A stretch of 64,000 nt of DNA. Source: Eucalyptus grandis (Eukaryota > Streptophyta > Magnoliopsida > Myrtales > Myrtaceae). The DNA is taken from the NCBI RefSeq assembly GCF_016545825.1, contig NC_052613.1:48094112-48158111 (forward strand). Reading direction: 5' to 3'. The notes beneath the pieces were generated by a model. It ran no database searches. It worked only from the letters and a program-made list of their open reading frames with translations, and was not told where the DNA came from. Every line of letters begins with the position of its first letter. Position 1 is the first letter of the stretch. This document shows positions 24,701 through 37,729 of this stretch, piece after piece. A program made the position numbers and the translations under genes.

Positions 24701-27255
24701 CGACCATACTCTGGTATTCGTATGACAATCTTTTTCCTTTTCCATTCGCCTGCTTGTGCTATTCAAGCAGTTACCATCTTCAACCACCGTAATCTACTAT
24801 TCTCACTTGATACCACCTATAAGTAATAGGTATTGCTCTTTTGCGAACCAGGGAAACTTGAGACATGTTACTTTTTACATGTCACACCCTGTCAGGTGTA
24901 AAACCCCACAAATTCACACCTCACAAAGTTGGCAAGATCTACATATGAGACAGATATTAAACTTTGGATGAAAGTAGAGATGAAATGAAATGCCACCTCT
25001 TATTTCTTCTCACATCATTCAAAATTATTAAGACCCCCCGGGTGTGTGGTACTAATCCTAGAGCAACTCACCCAAAGAATTCAAGTAGCTGACTCCACAC
25101 CAATGGAAAAAGGCCTGGGTGCTACTATTTCTACATATCAGCCAAAGTCATGGCCTCTCTAATTTCACTATTTGAAGACAATAATCAGTTATAAAATATT
25201 TCAATCTGGCAACAGCAGACTTTGAATCAACCAGTTGTGAGGAAAACCTCCCTGCCATTAAACTGCGTAATTTTTTTTTTTTTTTTTTTTTTTGGGCAAA
25301 AAAACTGGATAAATTAAAGGAGAATACTTATACAATGAATCAATGGTTCGAAATCCAATTAAGTGTAGATGTCCCTTGCAAATATTGCACTCTTAATCCT
25401 AGGTGAAAGAGTTTAACAAAAATTCTAAATTCTCCTAAGATTCTGCTCTCCTAAAAGTAAGATCTTAACAAATTTTCTAAAGAATAGTTACATATAGGCC
25501 TATTCTTTGTTGGTTAAATTGGCAATAGGAGAAGGCCACAAATGGCCATTGAAACAGGATCATAATCAAGACTCTACCCCAATATTCAACGGACAAAGTA
25601 CCTAGAAGAAAATCACCAGCCTTAAGCTTGATTTTGTTAATGACAGAATTGTGTCTCATCATTTCAAAGCACAAAATCAGAATAAAGCAAACAGAGGGCC
25701 AACCCTAGGTTCCTGACAAAGGCAACCTTGACACTTCATGTGGGGAAATTGGGCAAGGTGAATATATATAGGCAAAGGGACTCTTAAAAGCGGACTTAGG
25801 AAGAGCTCTGGTTACTATTTGACAGGTACTTGGCTCTTCTTGAACTCTTTAGGCACATTCCCCTTGCACTTTTTCATTTGATAGTTGATACCCCCATTGC
25901 CCTTAACCATGTAATCACTCATTGGTGTTACTCAACTAAACCAGAAAAATTATGAGACTATATTGAATCGTATATATAGGGTTGGGAGAGCCAAGTAAGC
26001 TGTTCACTAAAAATAGTTCAAATTCCTAATATAGGCCAAGAATCTTCATTAGGAAGACTCTAACTGAAGCACTTCCCTCCTCTCTATTACACTGATGGAA
26101 TTAAGCACGGAATGAACAGAATTTCCCTGAGAGATTTATGTAATAGATTTAAGTACTAAATGCAGGCAAAACAACCATCTGACCGTGCATTTATTACCAA
26201 ACTCTTTAACTTGTGATAAATTTATATGGGACCCTTGCAAAATTCTTGTTGGTGTTATTCTTACTGCATGTTTTTGTCAACCCAGCTAGTATCCTCACAC
26301 ACCAGATGAACCCTCACCCTATCAACTTGCAAGAGCCAGTAGTAGTCAAGACATATTACTATAAGGAAAATCCACTCATGGCTTCTGCGCACTGAAGTCC
26401 TTCATCTAAAACTTCTTGCAAATTCCCATAATTTATGTTAACCTTGTCCTTTGGTCTGTTTTAGGTCATGCAATAAAAGTTAGATGTCCATACTGGAATT
26501 TAGTAAATGAATTTGTACATCATGAGTTTAGTAATTGAAAGAAATTGCACCTAGAGAAACAAAACTCACAAAACTATCGACAGTTTAAAATTTGGATAGC
26601 AGCTTCCAAATTCCATATGATAGCCACACTCCCTCCCCCAATAGCTGGAGGAAATTGCTTAACAGTAGAGCATAGCCTTCCTTGCGAAGAGGTTGACTTT
26701 CAAGCGTGAATTATACTACATTCACAAAGACAAAAAGCATCTTCCCTTGTCCAGTAGCTTGTCGTTTAACTTCTACAGCTAAGCACCAGTAGCTCAAACA
26801 AGCCCCACCTCAGTCTTCATCCCCAAAGTAAGGACTACATATTTTCGAAGAAAGATCGTACCTTTATGACCGGAGGGAATGCCATGGACCTGTAGCCTCG
26901 TCTTGATAACATCCAAGGGACAGACGAAGGTGGCCGCAATAGCACCTGCAAGTCAAATTCACAACCAAATTCACAAACCAGCTACCAAACCAGAATCCCG
27001 ACCTACCAACCAACCAACGCATCAATCAACAAAGGCACGCAAAAAATCAAGCCATTCGACCAAATTCCCCCAATCTTCCCCGCAGCATGAAGATTGCCAG
27101 TAGCATCGGCAAAGACCGCAACCCCCGAAACAAAAAAAACGGAACCAAGAATCCCGGCGCCGGACAGAGAGCTCACCTGCGGCCGCGCCGGCAGCGGCAT
27201 GGCAGAGGATATCACGGGTGCTGCTGCCGTGGGCGGCGTGCGAAGCGCCGGTCAT
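21749..27255 (-). CDS. Mitochondrial carrier family protein, NDT-type NAD+ transporter
   Basis: Nine exons (minus strand order: 27177-27255, 26862-26945, 24257-24363, 23444-23492, 23175-23287, 22591-22685, 22411-22499, 22220-22314, 21749-22084) join in frame to 348 aa with consensus splice sites. The three carrier repeats are visible: PLDVIKTRLQ (about residue 36), NPLWVVKTRLQ (about 134) and YPHEVVRSRLQEQG (about 234), with GLYRGLSPTILALLPNWAVYF, GVSHVAIQFPAYEKIK and GFYRGCATNLMRTIPSAVITFTSYE split among exons. These match plant NDT1/NDT2 proteins, which exchange NAD+ for nucleotides across organelle membranes; the ILCHAAAGAAAG start is typical. Which membrane is used (mitochondrion, plastid or peroxisome) cannot be told from the sequence. 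The family also includes folate- and FAD-type relatives, but the motif set fits NDT best. The ATG at 27255 is the first in frame; an earlier start would need a non-ATG codon. It is the only intact member of three local copies. Intron 2 is about 2.5 kb. Confidence 0.93.
25260..25314. mobile_element. Poly(T)-headed micro-insertion in intron 2 of the intact carrier gene
   Basis: AAACTGCGTAA (25260-25270) and AAACTGGATAA (25304-25314) flank about 25 T plus GGGCAAAAA. The matching intron of the broken copy lacks the T run. Read on the minus strand this is a short sequence ending in poly(A) between imperfect 11-bp duplications, like the insertions at 14192 and 54249. Confidence 0.5.
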
Positions 27256-27388
27256 CCTCGAGCTCTCCGCCCCGGCCCGCCGCGCCCTCCGCACTCTCGC
27301 TTCAGAAGAATCCCGACGGGTTCGAGAACCGGAAGCCAAATCGCATCGCAGATCTGCCCACGCACTTGACTATACGGGCTCGATTCCC

Positions 27389-27402
27389 CGGCATATATAT
27401 AA
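27389..27402 (-). promoter_or_regulatory. TATA box of the intact carrier gene
   Basis: On the minus strand the sequence TTATATATATGCC lies about 135-145 bp before the ATG at 27255. That leaves room for a 5' UTR of about 110 nt if transcription starts 30 bp downstream. The broken copy keeps a similar ATTATATATG at about 19991-20001. Confidence 0.55.
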
Positions 27403-27409
27403 CCCGGCG

Positions 27410-28790
27410 AGCGCGCCAGGAGAGGACGGGGGGGGGGGGCGGGGGTGAAATTCTGGGGAAAAGACTTGTTCGAAGGGTTTGACACGTTTGATTCGGTCTA
27501 CGGAAGGGAATGGCAAGACGCCATTGTGACCGGGCGAGGGGAGGAACGAGGAATCGGCCGGAGGAATGGTCGGGTCGCGTCGCGTCGATTTTCGGCAACT
27601 ACGAAGAAGAGGGGGAAGCGGAAGAGGAAGGAATCGATGGGGGATCGGTGCGGTCTTTTTTGTGTCTGAATTATTATCTCTCTCTGCTTTTGGGGGAATC
27701 CAAAAGGAGAAAAAGGAAAGGGGGAAAATTCGGGGTGACGAGACTTTGGTACTTATTGAGAAGTTGCGGTCCATACCATAGGAATCTCAAAGCATATGGT
27801 TTGACGGCTTTTGCGTTTATCTCGTTTTTGGACTATCGAGAGACCAGTCAATATTTTCTGCGAGAGAGAATTTGGGTCTGACCCAAAGAAAAAACCCAGA
27901 AATTCAGAGCATTGCTGCTCCCGTCTTTTTCCTTACTTTGAATGGAAGACCCTAGCAATAATCAATGAAAAAAGTGAAGGGCAACAACTTTCTAGGGTAT
28001 ACGTTTATTGAAAATCATATTAAATTACCATAATGGGTGGTGTCTATGCTTTGAATTTGAATTTGGATTTGGAATGCTTGTGATCATCTACTCCGAAAAA
28101 TTTATAAGGAAACTCACTGTAATTTGTTATCAACCTAATTTTCAATGTTTCCTCTCAATCTTCATCATCCGGATTCAATTCAGTTCCTCATGTTAATAAT
28201 TAGTAAGTTATATCAATAATAATTAAGATCTTGATCTCTTATAGATATCTAGATATTTTGTGGGCTAAGTGAAAATATGAGGATTGCATCAATTTGTTTT
28301 TGAGTTTTTTTTATGCCTTTAGTTTAAGGGATTTGAGTGTAGTGATTAAGTTGCGTGATAAAGTTTGATTAGAAGGAGATCTTTTGATAATTGTTGCGGC
28401 AGATTAAGATTCTTAAGTAGATAATCCCTTTGGTTGACGTGTTTATTTAGATTTCAATGAGATGCTAACATTGGAGATTAACTAAGATTTTTATTTGATG
28501 TTGGACATTTCGTGGATGAAAGGAGGGGAAAAAACAAAGGGCATTCGGATTTGGATGTCTGTGATTCGAGGAGATTTATCTGAGACGTGAATTTGTTATT
28601 CCTAATGCAAGCATTCGGTGATAAGAAGGGAAACATAATGATGGGATTGAGAAATTTCAACTTCACATTGCAGCTGATTGGTTGGATCGAAGTATTGGCT
28701 CCCATTGTTTTTATTGATGATATTTTCGAGTTTCAATTAAAAGAAATCATTGCATGATTAGTCGAGCTTTGGTCGTGGGTGTAGAACTTT
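27410..28790. other. Upstream region of the carrier gene and intergenic DNA
   Basis: The first 250 bp are G+C-rich with a G-run near 27430; many overlapping open frames there are by-products of composition. The rest is AT-rich without recognisable genes. A divergent gene would have to start here on the + strand, but no frame shows a family signature. Confidence 0.5.
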
Positions 28791-28799
28791 CTTTTTTTT

Positions 28800-29040
28800 G
28801 AAAAAAAAAATCCTTTATTTATCATAATCAAACATAAAAGGAAAATAGAAAACTTCCAAGAAAAACAACTCCCAAAAGAGCAGCAAAACAAAACAAAATC
28901 CAGAAAAATAGAGTGTTGCTAAGCTAACGGCATCGTTATTCCCTGATGAATAACGGTGCCCTTTTGACCACAACCTGCTATTGAGGATTTTTAGGCAACC
29001 GGAACTTGCACAATAAAAGGACATACAGCATATCTAAGAA
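28800..29040 (-). mobile_element. Possible LINE 3' tail
   Basis: Read on the minus strand, a frame at 29024-28815 ends shortly before GATAAATAAAGG followed by a run of T. This resembles how plant L1-type LINEs finish their second frame and 3' UTR, as far as I remember. No reverse transcriptase motif is left and no target duplication is visible. Confidence 0.3.
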
Positions 29041-32000
29041 AGTATCTCAGACAACCAGATATTGGACACCATTTCTTTCTTTCAAAAAGGACATGAAACC
29101 AATAACAAGGAAATTTAATTACCACATGTGAAATTTGTTTAATCTTAAATAACTAATTAAATGTAAACTCAATTCTTTTACGATATATCTGGGATAATAT
29201 TTTAACATAATATTAACACAATGAAAGCCACATTAGCAAGCACACATATTTTTACGGGACCTAAAAGGTATTAAAGTTTTCCATACCTAAAACTCAATTC
29301 TTTCACTTCTTAAATAATTCAAAGACGCATGAATTTTTACATTAAAAAAAAATTAAGTCTTTCACCTGTGCAAATGAATGAATTCCTCAAAATCATTGAT
29401 TTGGAACATTAACTTTTATTTTGGGCCAAACAGAACTCGGTTCACCAACCCCAATTCTTTCAAATTGTGGCTATTCATTTTTTCCCTCTTTCTCACTAAA
29501 ACACACGAGTTTTTGATTGAAAAAATTAAAAGCATCAACATCGTTTTGCCTTGCCGACATGTCTTATATACACATCCATATCGTTAATCACATTTTGGTA
29601 CTGGCTTACATGTATGAAAGTTTTAATCTTGCTCTCGTCCCTTTTAAGTAAAAAAAAATTTTGAAATCCTTTGAAAAGTTGGGAAATCCACCTTCTAATT
29701 GCTTATTTTGTCTTTTTTTTTATTCTTCTTGTTATTTTGCAGTTTGATTTTTGGCCCAACTATGTTCTCTTTTTCATTTGATCTTTGCTTTTTTGAAAGT
29801 CCCACCGAATGGAATTGTTTAACAACACTATAGCGTTTAATTTAAAGTATATTTTTGCCGCAAAACTGGATGCACCGGTTAACAGGTTTTGGGGGAAAAT
29901 CTTGTGGTGAAGAGTGCTTCGTCACATTTGGGAGAGTGACGGAGCCATTCTCTTCTCATTTCCCTAGAAAAATAAAGAAGGATTGTACTTATAAGTATAC
30001 TCTCATCTAAAAAGACCAAAACTATCACAACCTCAAAAAGCCATTGACAACCAACCAACTGAAACCCTCAGTGATGGACACAAGTCGAGATCTTCCCCTT
30101 TAGGAACTATGGCTTGTAGTGTGCACCTAAATTCGGTGTCTTCAACATCGTTGCCATACGGAGACAAAGATAACATATTGAATCACCATAGATCGAACAT
30201 CTCTAATAAATTCTCAGATCTAGATTTAGGTCGAGAGAGAATAGCTCCATAATTTAGATCTATACCTAAATCAGGAGAGATGAGCTTTCGCCAAATCTAG
30301 GAGAAGTCATAGAACCACGTTCCAAGCATCCTACTGGCTAGACTGGTGACGACATACTCAAAATTTTTTTGCATCTACAAACAAATTTAGTCACCATGAT
30401 GAGAGGGAAAAAGTAACAACAAGCCAAAGAAGATGCCAAATGAGGCGAAAAAAAACTCACCGATTAAATCGAGAGAGAGAAAAAAATCAAGGCATATAAA
30501 AGAAAAACAAACTCTTCAACTTCAGAAAGCCTACAGGTGAAGTTTTTTTAAGCGAGTCTTTTTGGGAGAGAGGGAGAGAGAGATTTATCGAAAGAAAGGT
30601 TAGGATTTTCATCGAGATGTGGAGTTAGAGAATTACCAAAAAAGTTTTAAAATTTATTGTACACGTCCCAATTCATTCTTAATTTTCAATTTCAATTGAT
30701 TTAGTTGTAAACCCTTTTATGATTTGTCGACATAATCATTCCAATCAATTTAGGTTGAAAATCACTGGCGTGGATACCAACCATCCTATGTGACATAGCA
30801 TTGAGCATCTCACATGGCATGGCCAAAATTTACGTTGACACTTCTTCTTTTTTCAAAATTTATTTTTTATACTTTTTATTTTCTCTCTTTTTTTAATTTT
30901 TTTTTTCATTCTCCTTTTGACGGTCAGCTAATGAGCAAGGGCTAGGAAGGTTGACTCTCACTAGATCCAACAAAGCTAATGAGTACAAGACTCGTCAGCA
31001 TGTGGCAAAGTTCAACCTCGCAAGCAAGATCTGGTGAGGGAGAACCTTGCCCAAGGCCGGCAAATCAACCCTCGCTTATGGCTAGTCCACACCAGCAAAG
31101 GAAGAAGAAAAAAAGAAAAAAAAATATTTAGAAAAACTATCCACATCAACTTTGGCCTTTTGCAACTTTTTCAATAGGTAAACTATTAAATGGAAAGCTA
31201 ATGGATTACCGATTCAAAGCTTAGCATGAACTCTTCTAAGCCCATATTAACTACAACTTTGAGGTTTCAATTTAACCAGTTTAACATGCAAATCAATTCA
31301 ATTATGAGTTGCCATTTATTTATTATGAGCCAATTAGAAACCCAAGTAAATTGTGGGGAAAATACATTACTTCTACAAACTAGAGATTCATAGATACGGA
31401 AAATTGATTGTGTTAAATCAATCTAACATCATTTCAATACATTTTCTCTTTATTTTTAAAATTACTTACCTGACAATCTTAGTCTATATTAATCATAATC
31501 CACTAATATGTAATAGATGACTATGTGAGTACGCAATGAGTGATGTAACACTCAACAAATTGAAACATAAATAAATTGCTTTAAATAGGGCAAACCTCAA
31601 TGCATTAAACAAAGCATAATTTCATTATGATTAATTTCCCAATATCTGCAAGATGTTAATTAAAAAATGCATGCCCTAACATGATTTCCAAATACAATGA
31701 CATTTAATTCCTTTTGGCTTTTTCTTGTTTAACAAAAGATTAAACTCTAAGCAATGCATGAGATACAATTTAATTATATATGCTTACGTGATGCTAATCT
31801 AACTAATGACATGTGAAATGATTATCTAGATGCAATCTATATGTAACCTAATTCTAAAATAGTATGCATACTTGCCTCCTCAATGGGTTCTAATCACAGC
31901 AACATGAGCACAATCAACCAATAATGGACTTAGGTTCTAATCACTATTAAAGATACTTTCATGTATATTGACCATTAATAATCCCAAATTAATATATCTA

Positions 32001-32400
32001 TGACAAATTTACTTTTCATTAATTTCTGTTAACTAAAATCAAGCTCACTAATGGACTTAGGTGGCGAATGGAAGCTGTCGATCTCTCCAGCCTTTGGTGT
32101 GTAATGCAATTTTTAACGAGTCTAGGCTATAATTAATTAATCGTTTCATGCATCTCTGTATCCCGTAAGGTTACTATAAGTATGGTAGAAGAAAGGTAGC
32201 CCTTTTTTTAGCTCTTTTGCAGCTTGATCGAAGAGATTATAATTATTTTAACATCGCAATTCAAGTCAAACACCCTAAAGTCACTTCCCCGGTTTAAAAG
32301 AAAAGGCACATATAAAAATGAAGATGTTACGATCAATGCATACGTGCCTAAATTGACCTCGAAGTCGCTGTATGATAAAAGATACTTTGAGATCATCCTT
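29040..32400. other. Intergenic AT-rich DNA, with decayed repeat at about 30660-31140
   Basis: No gene is supported over 3.3 kb. Between about 30660 and 30830 the text contains ATCACTGGCGTGG, CCATCCTATGTGACAT and similar phrases that I associate with a very common Myrtaceae repeat; about 30920-31090 has repeated AGCAAGATCTGGTGAGGG-type words of a second common repeat. Both are strongly diverged. The remainder is low-complexity AT-rich sequence with polypurine or polypyrimidine runs. Confidence 0.4.
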
Positions 32401-32408
32401 GTAGTAGA

Positions 32409-33130
32409 CCCGTTTGGTTCGGCTTTTGGGGAATGCATTTGTCAAAATGCAAATACCTTTGGCTAAATGGGGTTTTCCGAAATGCAAATACCGTTTGGTA
32501 AAATTTGCATTAAAATACAACTTTGACCAAAATACCGTTTAGTAAAATTTGTACTTGTAAATGACTTTTATTAAATTAAAAAAATAAAAAAATTCTATTT
32601 TCTTTTTTGAAGTCGCCAGGGACCGCGGATCGGCGGCGGACCACCGAATCTAGCGGCGGATGGCAGGATCTGGCTGCACAGGTCGCGCGACCCGGGCGGC
32701 CATCACTGGGTCGCCCGAGGCCTCGGCGACCGTCGCCGAGGTCGCGCAACCTCGGGCGGCCGCCCGGGTCGTGCGATTCGGCAACGCGGCCGCTGGTTCA
32801 CGCGACCCAGGCATCGTGTGAGGTCCGGCAGCAGTCGCCGAGGTCGGGGGACCCTTGGCCAGCAGTCGCCGGTGCATTGCCGGCACGCGCGACCCCTTGG
32901 CCGGCGGTCGTTCTTCTCTCCGGTGAAGATGAACAGTAGAAGTTGCATTCCGAAAATGCAACTTTCCAATTGACCTCTCCCCCTCCATTCCCCTAAAGCC
33001 CCTTCAAGCCCATTGGAGATGCAATTGCATCTCCCCAAAGTCCCCCAAGTATTGAACCAAACACCACCCGCTTTTACCCAAACCCCTTTAGAGGCCAAAA
33101 GCCCCTTCTAAATGCCAAACCAAACGGGGC
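32409..33130. mobile_element. Non-autonomous TIR DNA transposon, about 720 bp, G+C-rich core
   Basis: The ends are inverted copies: CCCGTTTGGTTCGGC at 32409 and GCCAAACCAAACGGGGC ending at about 33130. Just inside the left end the phrase ATACCGTTTGGTAAAATTTG recurs about three times in degenerate form (32450-32560), as expected of subterminal transposase-binding repeats. The middle (32610-32930) is very G+C-rich and built of recurring words such as GTCGCGCGACC and GTCGCCGAGGTCGCG, which creates long but meaningless open frames on both strands. I could not find a clear target-site duplication, so the superfamily (hAT or PIF-like) is open. Confidence 0.6.
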
Positions 33131-34485
33131 CGTCTTCGCATACAAACAGGCTACCCCAATACCCATTTAATACGAGAGATTTCTAGGCGTTAGCGGAGTG
33201 TCGCGTCGCTCTCCACCAACCAATCGCATCGAACCAAGTACCACATTATTCATTATTTCAACTAGGAGAAAAGTATCTTCGTCAATATTTTTGTATTGAG
33301 GAATTAGTTAGATGGATGAGTGACATGATATCATAAGAGCCCACAGATACTCTCTCTTTCAATTAATCATTGTCAACTCATGGGAATAGGTTAGTATAAC
33401 GTCACTAGACATCAAAATCATGAATTGGTCATAAAGACTAAAACAGGCCTCAGCATTTTGCCCAAACAAAAGATGTCGCATTCTCTTTGGTTTGAAAAGG
33501 ATTTGCATTGCCAAGTCTTTACGAAAGCGCTTCCCTCGAAGCATGTGCGATGACTAAAACCACCACAAGGACGAAAAATCGACAACTTAAGCAAAGCATA
33601 AATCGATGGATTCATTGCCTTTGAAATGCTACCATGTTCAGAAAGCAGTGGGCCTGTTTTTTGCAATTAGCATGAGCGACCGAGCTGATTACTCTGTCAG
33701 CTACTGTCTATCAAGGCCATGCAAAGTCAAACCTTCAGTGACAGAAGGATCCTTGCATGGGCCGTCTAGGGAAAGTACTAAGACGACCACGCAGGAACAC
33801 GAACCTGTAAGGGAATTCTAGTTGAGCTGCTCGCCCAAACTTGACCCGTCTGTCGCTTTCGTCGAAGCGCTACACTATGACCAGACGGAACATATCTGGT
33901 TGGCAATCTACACCATGTCCATTTCATCTGTTTTGGGCCATTGGCATTTAATCTTTGTCAACAGAGGACTAAGCCGGCTACGCTTTGAAGAACCGAATTC
34001 GTCCCAGATTGCTTCTACATCAACATGAAGTTCGGTGAAGACGATCGAATGAGCTTAAAGATTGGGAAACTACCAAGCAAGGACCATTTCTGGGGACAAA
34101 TGTCGCTTAAGTATTGCACTATGTTAGAGGTTTCTCCATTCAAGGTTATTAAAAAAACAGCATGGGTGTCGCATATGGTTTCTATTCTGAAGTCTTGGGT
34201 TAGTTTGCGCTTGTCCTGAAACTATTTCAGGTCAACGCAAGTAATAAGGCCTCGATCAAAGCTCTGCCTTTGTGTACTTTCTAAGGCTATCATCCCTTTG
34301 CAAAAATATCAGAACGGAGGAAAAATAAGCAAGAAAAATCACTTTTTGATTAGCCTTTTTCTTTTCTTTTTTTAGAATAACATGGTGTATACGTGAACTT
34401 GCACTAGACTAATCTCCACGCGAATTGCCCATCCATGCGCATCGCATTTTGATGATAATTTATGTAATATACCATAGGTTATTGG
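33131..34485. other. Intergenic, no supported gene
   Basis: Several 60-80-codon open frames occur on both strands (for example 33606-33821 +). None has recognisable motifs, and they neither chain into exons nor resemble one another. Confidence 0.45.
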
Positions 34486-34907
34486 TGTTGGAAGAAAGTC
34501 GGTGGAAGAAACGGCTAACCTTTTCGATGTGCAATAAACAAATTACCCAGGAACGAACGATAAATGACGAGTGAACGACGGACGATACAACTTCACAATG
34601 GTCCAAATACAATCACAAGGAAAGTATTCACATTCCACAACGTTAATGCCGATTATCTTCTCAAAACAATAATGGAATTGCCTTTTATTCGTTCTTCTTT
34701 GTTGGAGTGAGAGAGAAATAAGAAGCATTCTTTTCTGAAACATTATATTGTCAGCAGTGAGTTATCTTCTGAAGTCAGCATATTTATACTTTCTTTAAAA
34801 GATAACTACTCATATCCCTTTAAAGAGTGCATTCTCAATCACATCACATCAAGATAGATAGGTGCCTTAATCGCACCCCATCATGAACATAACATAGAAA
34901 TATAACA
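34486..34907 (-). repeat. 3' LTR of the copia-like element
   Basis: This is a 422-bp terminal repeat starting TGTTGGAAGAAAG and ending TATAACA on the + strand. It matches the right LTR almost end to end and differs at scattered sites, which implies an old insertion. Confidence 0.75.
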
Positions 34908-34921
34908 TCTCCCACTTAGAC
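34908..34921 (-). other. Polypurine tract of the copia-like element
   Basis: The minus-strand sequence CTAAGTGGGAGA ends exactly at the LTR border; this placement fixes the element's orientation. Confidence 0.6.
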
Positions 34922-36402
34922 ATGATAGGCTTGATGGTGCTCTATCAAGAATATAAGGCATTCAATATTCATATACTTTAGAAACAATTCATACTAGTAA
35001 GAAAGCTGTATAATTAGTAAATACACTTACACTTGAGAGCTCAAATTCTGCTCGTATTAAGGATGACATAATGGCTATAACCCCACAAAGAAATAAACAA
35101 TTGATGTCTCACAATACATTAAATATATTTTGCTACATCAATCCAAGTATGCATATCCCCTAAAGGCTATACTTGACTATTCTCATAATACAATATATTT
35201 ACAATTATATCCAAAATCACAAAAGCATTATAATTGGTCGACTAGTATGTACATGTGATAAATGTAAAACAACAATAGTCATCATTCGCACTCAAGTCTC
35301 TCTCCATTGTAAAACAACTGTTTTTTAGACATGTCCCATAAAACCATATATATTCATGATGGCCGGTAACATGCTAAAGTAGCAATATTGATTTTTTTTA
35401 CTTCAAAAATATAGTTAGAAGCAACATAAGGCACAAAATGAGATAAATTATAAATTTCTTCAAGGGCTTACACAATGGGCAAATAAGGATCATTTCACTC
35501 ATCTTCTCTTGTCGGTAGTACAATGCACATGTAGTATTAATTATATGCTATAGTGAATTTCTCTTTTTATAAGAGCTTATCTCATTTATTAAACACATCC
35601 ACTATATAGATTTTAGCTTAAACATAATCACGTGTTTCTCACATACTTATATTTAGCTCGAGTGCTATATAATCTTGCTTTCTATAGCGCCCAATTAAAT
35701 ACTCACATCTGATAGTCTGCAAGCATACACGATTGTAAGACTATTATGTTCGGCCTTATTAGGGGTGAGCGGTTTCCGGTTCCGATTCAGTTTCGTCTGG
35801 AACCTGAAACTTACCTTCGGGTACAGGTTCCTCATTTTTTGGAACCTAGAACCTACCCATTAGAACCAAGAACCTGGAACCTATCTTGTCATAAGTTCCA
35901 TGGTCGGTTCCAGATTCCAACTGGTTCTTTTTATTTATTTTTTTATTTTTTCATTTTCAGATTTGAATTATAACGAAGAAGGAAAGAGACAAACCAAAAC
36001 TTCTATATCCATAAAAGAACATTAGACTATTAATTCAAAACCCAACAACATTTTGTTGAGATTCAAAGGTAACATAGCTTTCAAAGAACGCATTGGTGTG
36101 ATGAATGTGTAGTGACACGTACTAGACTCATCCAAACTAACTAATAAGTAAACATGTCACGTATATGCACATAATCACATATAATGGCCATTGGCCTGTT
36201 CACCTATAGCAATTTGTAGTGTTGTCCATCTTGACCAACGAGATGCACATAATAGAAACCAAACACAAAAAAGAAAAAAGAACCTCAATAAATTACCACG
36301 TAACAAGCAAATCCAAAGTTTAGGCCTCAAAAGACACCATGGAAGATGAGTGAAATTACAAACAAACAGACAAATTGGATAGCCATGAAAAAAATTCTTA
36401 CC

Positions 36403-37081
36403 ATCTCTTTTGTGAAAATCACCACCCTGCAAAAAGCAAAGAAAAAGAAAAATAACAAAAAATCAATGAAAAATCCAATAGTGAGAAAGATAATATTCAA
36501 AGAAATGTATGTGAAATGTTAACCAAAGAAAAAATAAAGGGTGGACAACATGGTAAGTACAACCTTAAAACTATATCACAAGAAAAGCAGTTGTGAGCAT
36601 CAGCCCTGTATCCTAGAGCATAAAGAAAGGTAACTGACCAAAAGAACCTATTTAGCCTTACACAACCATAAAGGCCAAACTTTCTCTAGAACAAAGCTCT
36701 TACATGAACAAACAAACATACCTGAGCCATAGAGCCTCTAATGATCCGATGGAAAAACGGCCCCTTCAAGTGCAGTGGCCTCCCTGTCTTCTAGCCAATT
36801 CCCTTCTCTCCAGTATAAAGTGCTCGGAAATTTTCTGCCATCTTTGGAGCAACTTCAAGAAAAAGCCGTTGAACCAGATTCGCAAGAAAGCTAGTCAACA
36901 TATAAGGATTGTGAAGAATCCGCAGCAAATTTCAAAAGAAATGCAATAACTGAGGACATACAGATGTTAAAAAAATTTAAGATTCGCATTCACAAATGAG
37001 TAACTCAAAAACCATTCTTTCAACAGGGTCCCCATCAATGGAGACATCCATAAAAACCAAAGGATCAGTCTTCTTCTTCAT
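36403..37081 (-). pseudogene. Captured fragment of an SR-type cyclophilin (CYP63/CYP95-like peptidyl-prolyl isomerase)
   Basis: Three exons read on the minus strand. Exon 1 (about 37005-37081) has an ATG and encodes [19 protein letters not shown] then VERMVFE. Exon 2 (36722 to about 36866) encodes VAPKMAENFRALYTGEKGIG, an in-frame TAG, then KTGRPLHLKG, FFHRIIRGSMAQ and a GTATG donor. Exon 3 (36403-36427) encodes GGDFHKRDG between a CAG acceptor and a GTAAG donor. FHR and QGGDF are cyclophilin catalytic-core signatures, and the KKK start with DVSIDGDP is typical of the plant nuclear SR-cyclophilins. The C-terminal half of the domain and the RS region are missing. The TAG in exon 2 and a lost exon 2 acceptor rule out a working enzyme, but chimeric transcripts are possible. 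Confidence 0.8.
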
Positions 37082-37729
37082 CTACTCCAACTCTAATTTG
37101 ATAAGAGAAAAGAGAATAGAAGACATGCCATTATCCTCTCAAGGGTTCGATACATTTACTGTACCAAAATCTTTTAAGTAAATAATGCGACTCAAATGCT
37201 TCTGTCTAACCAAACTGCATGCTAGATATAAATAAATAAAAAACGTGTGAAGGACAAAAAATAACAGCATAAAAATCAAAAGAAATGCGAACAAATTGTT
37301 AATCAAGTCAGTTGCCAATTCTCAAGTAGTTATGGCTCGATTACAGGATGTAACATCAGCTACAAGGGCCCCTTCCCTAAAAAAATGAAAATTCAGTACA
37401 AGACGAGCAAATCTGCTTGCTCATGACTTAAAAACACATCACATCCTTTGATTTGAGGAAGGGGCAGTGGATCAACAGCTCATCTCGTAAATGTGCTTTA
37501 TTAAAAAACAAATATAATCAAATCGCATAAGTATTACAAGTCCCATCAAATCTACTTGACACGAACTAGACAAGTTATGCCTCATCACAAAACAAAAATC
37601 ACAAAGCAAAATGCAAATGGCGACCGCCAACCTGAAGAACCAACTCAAGTGCCCATGAATCATAATCTCCAGGTTAAACCATCCAAATTAGCTTCTTCTT
37701 ACAAGCATATCGAGACAAACACTTGGGAC

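Noticed and set aside
27003..27598. Several long frames on both strands around the carrier first exon
   Set aside because: Shadows caused by high G+C; only the frame from the ATG at 27255 leads to carrier motifs.
32607..33098. Overlapping open frames of 110-130 codons on both strands
   Set aside because: They all come from the repetitive G+C-rich core of a TIR element; protein text is Arg, Pro and Ala rich with no motif.
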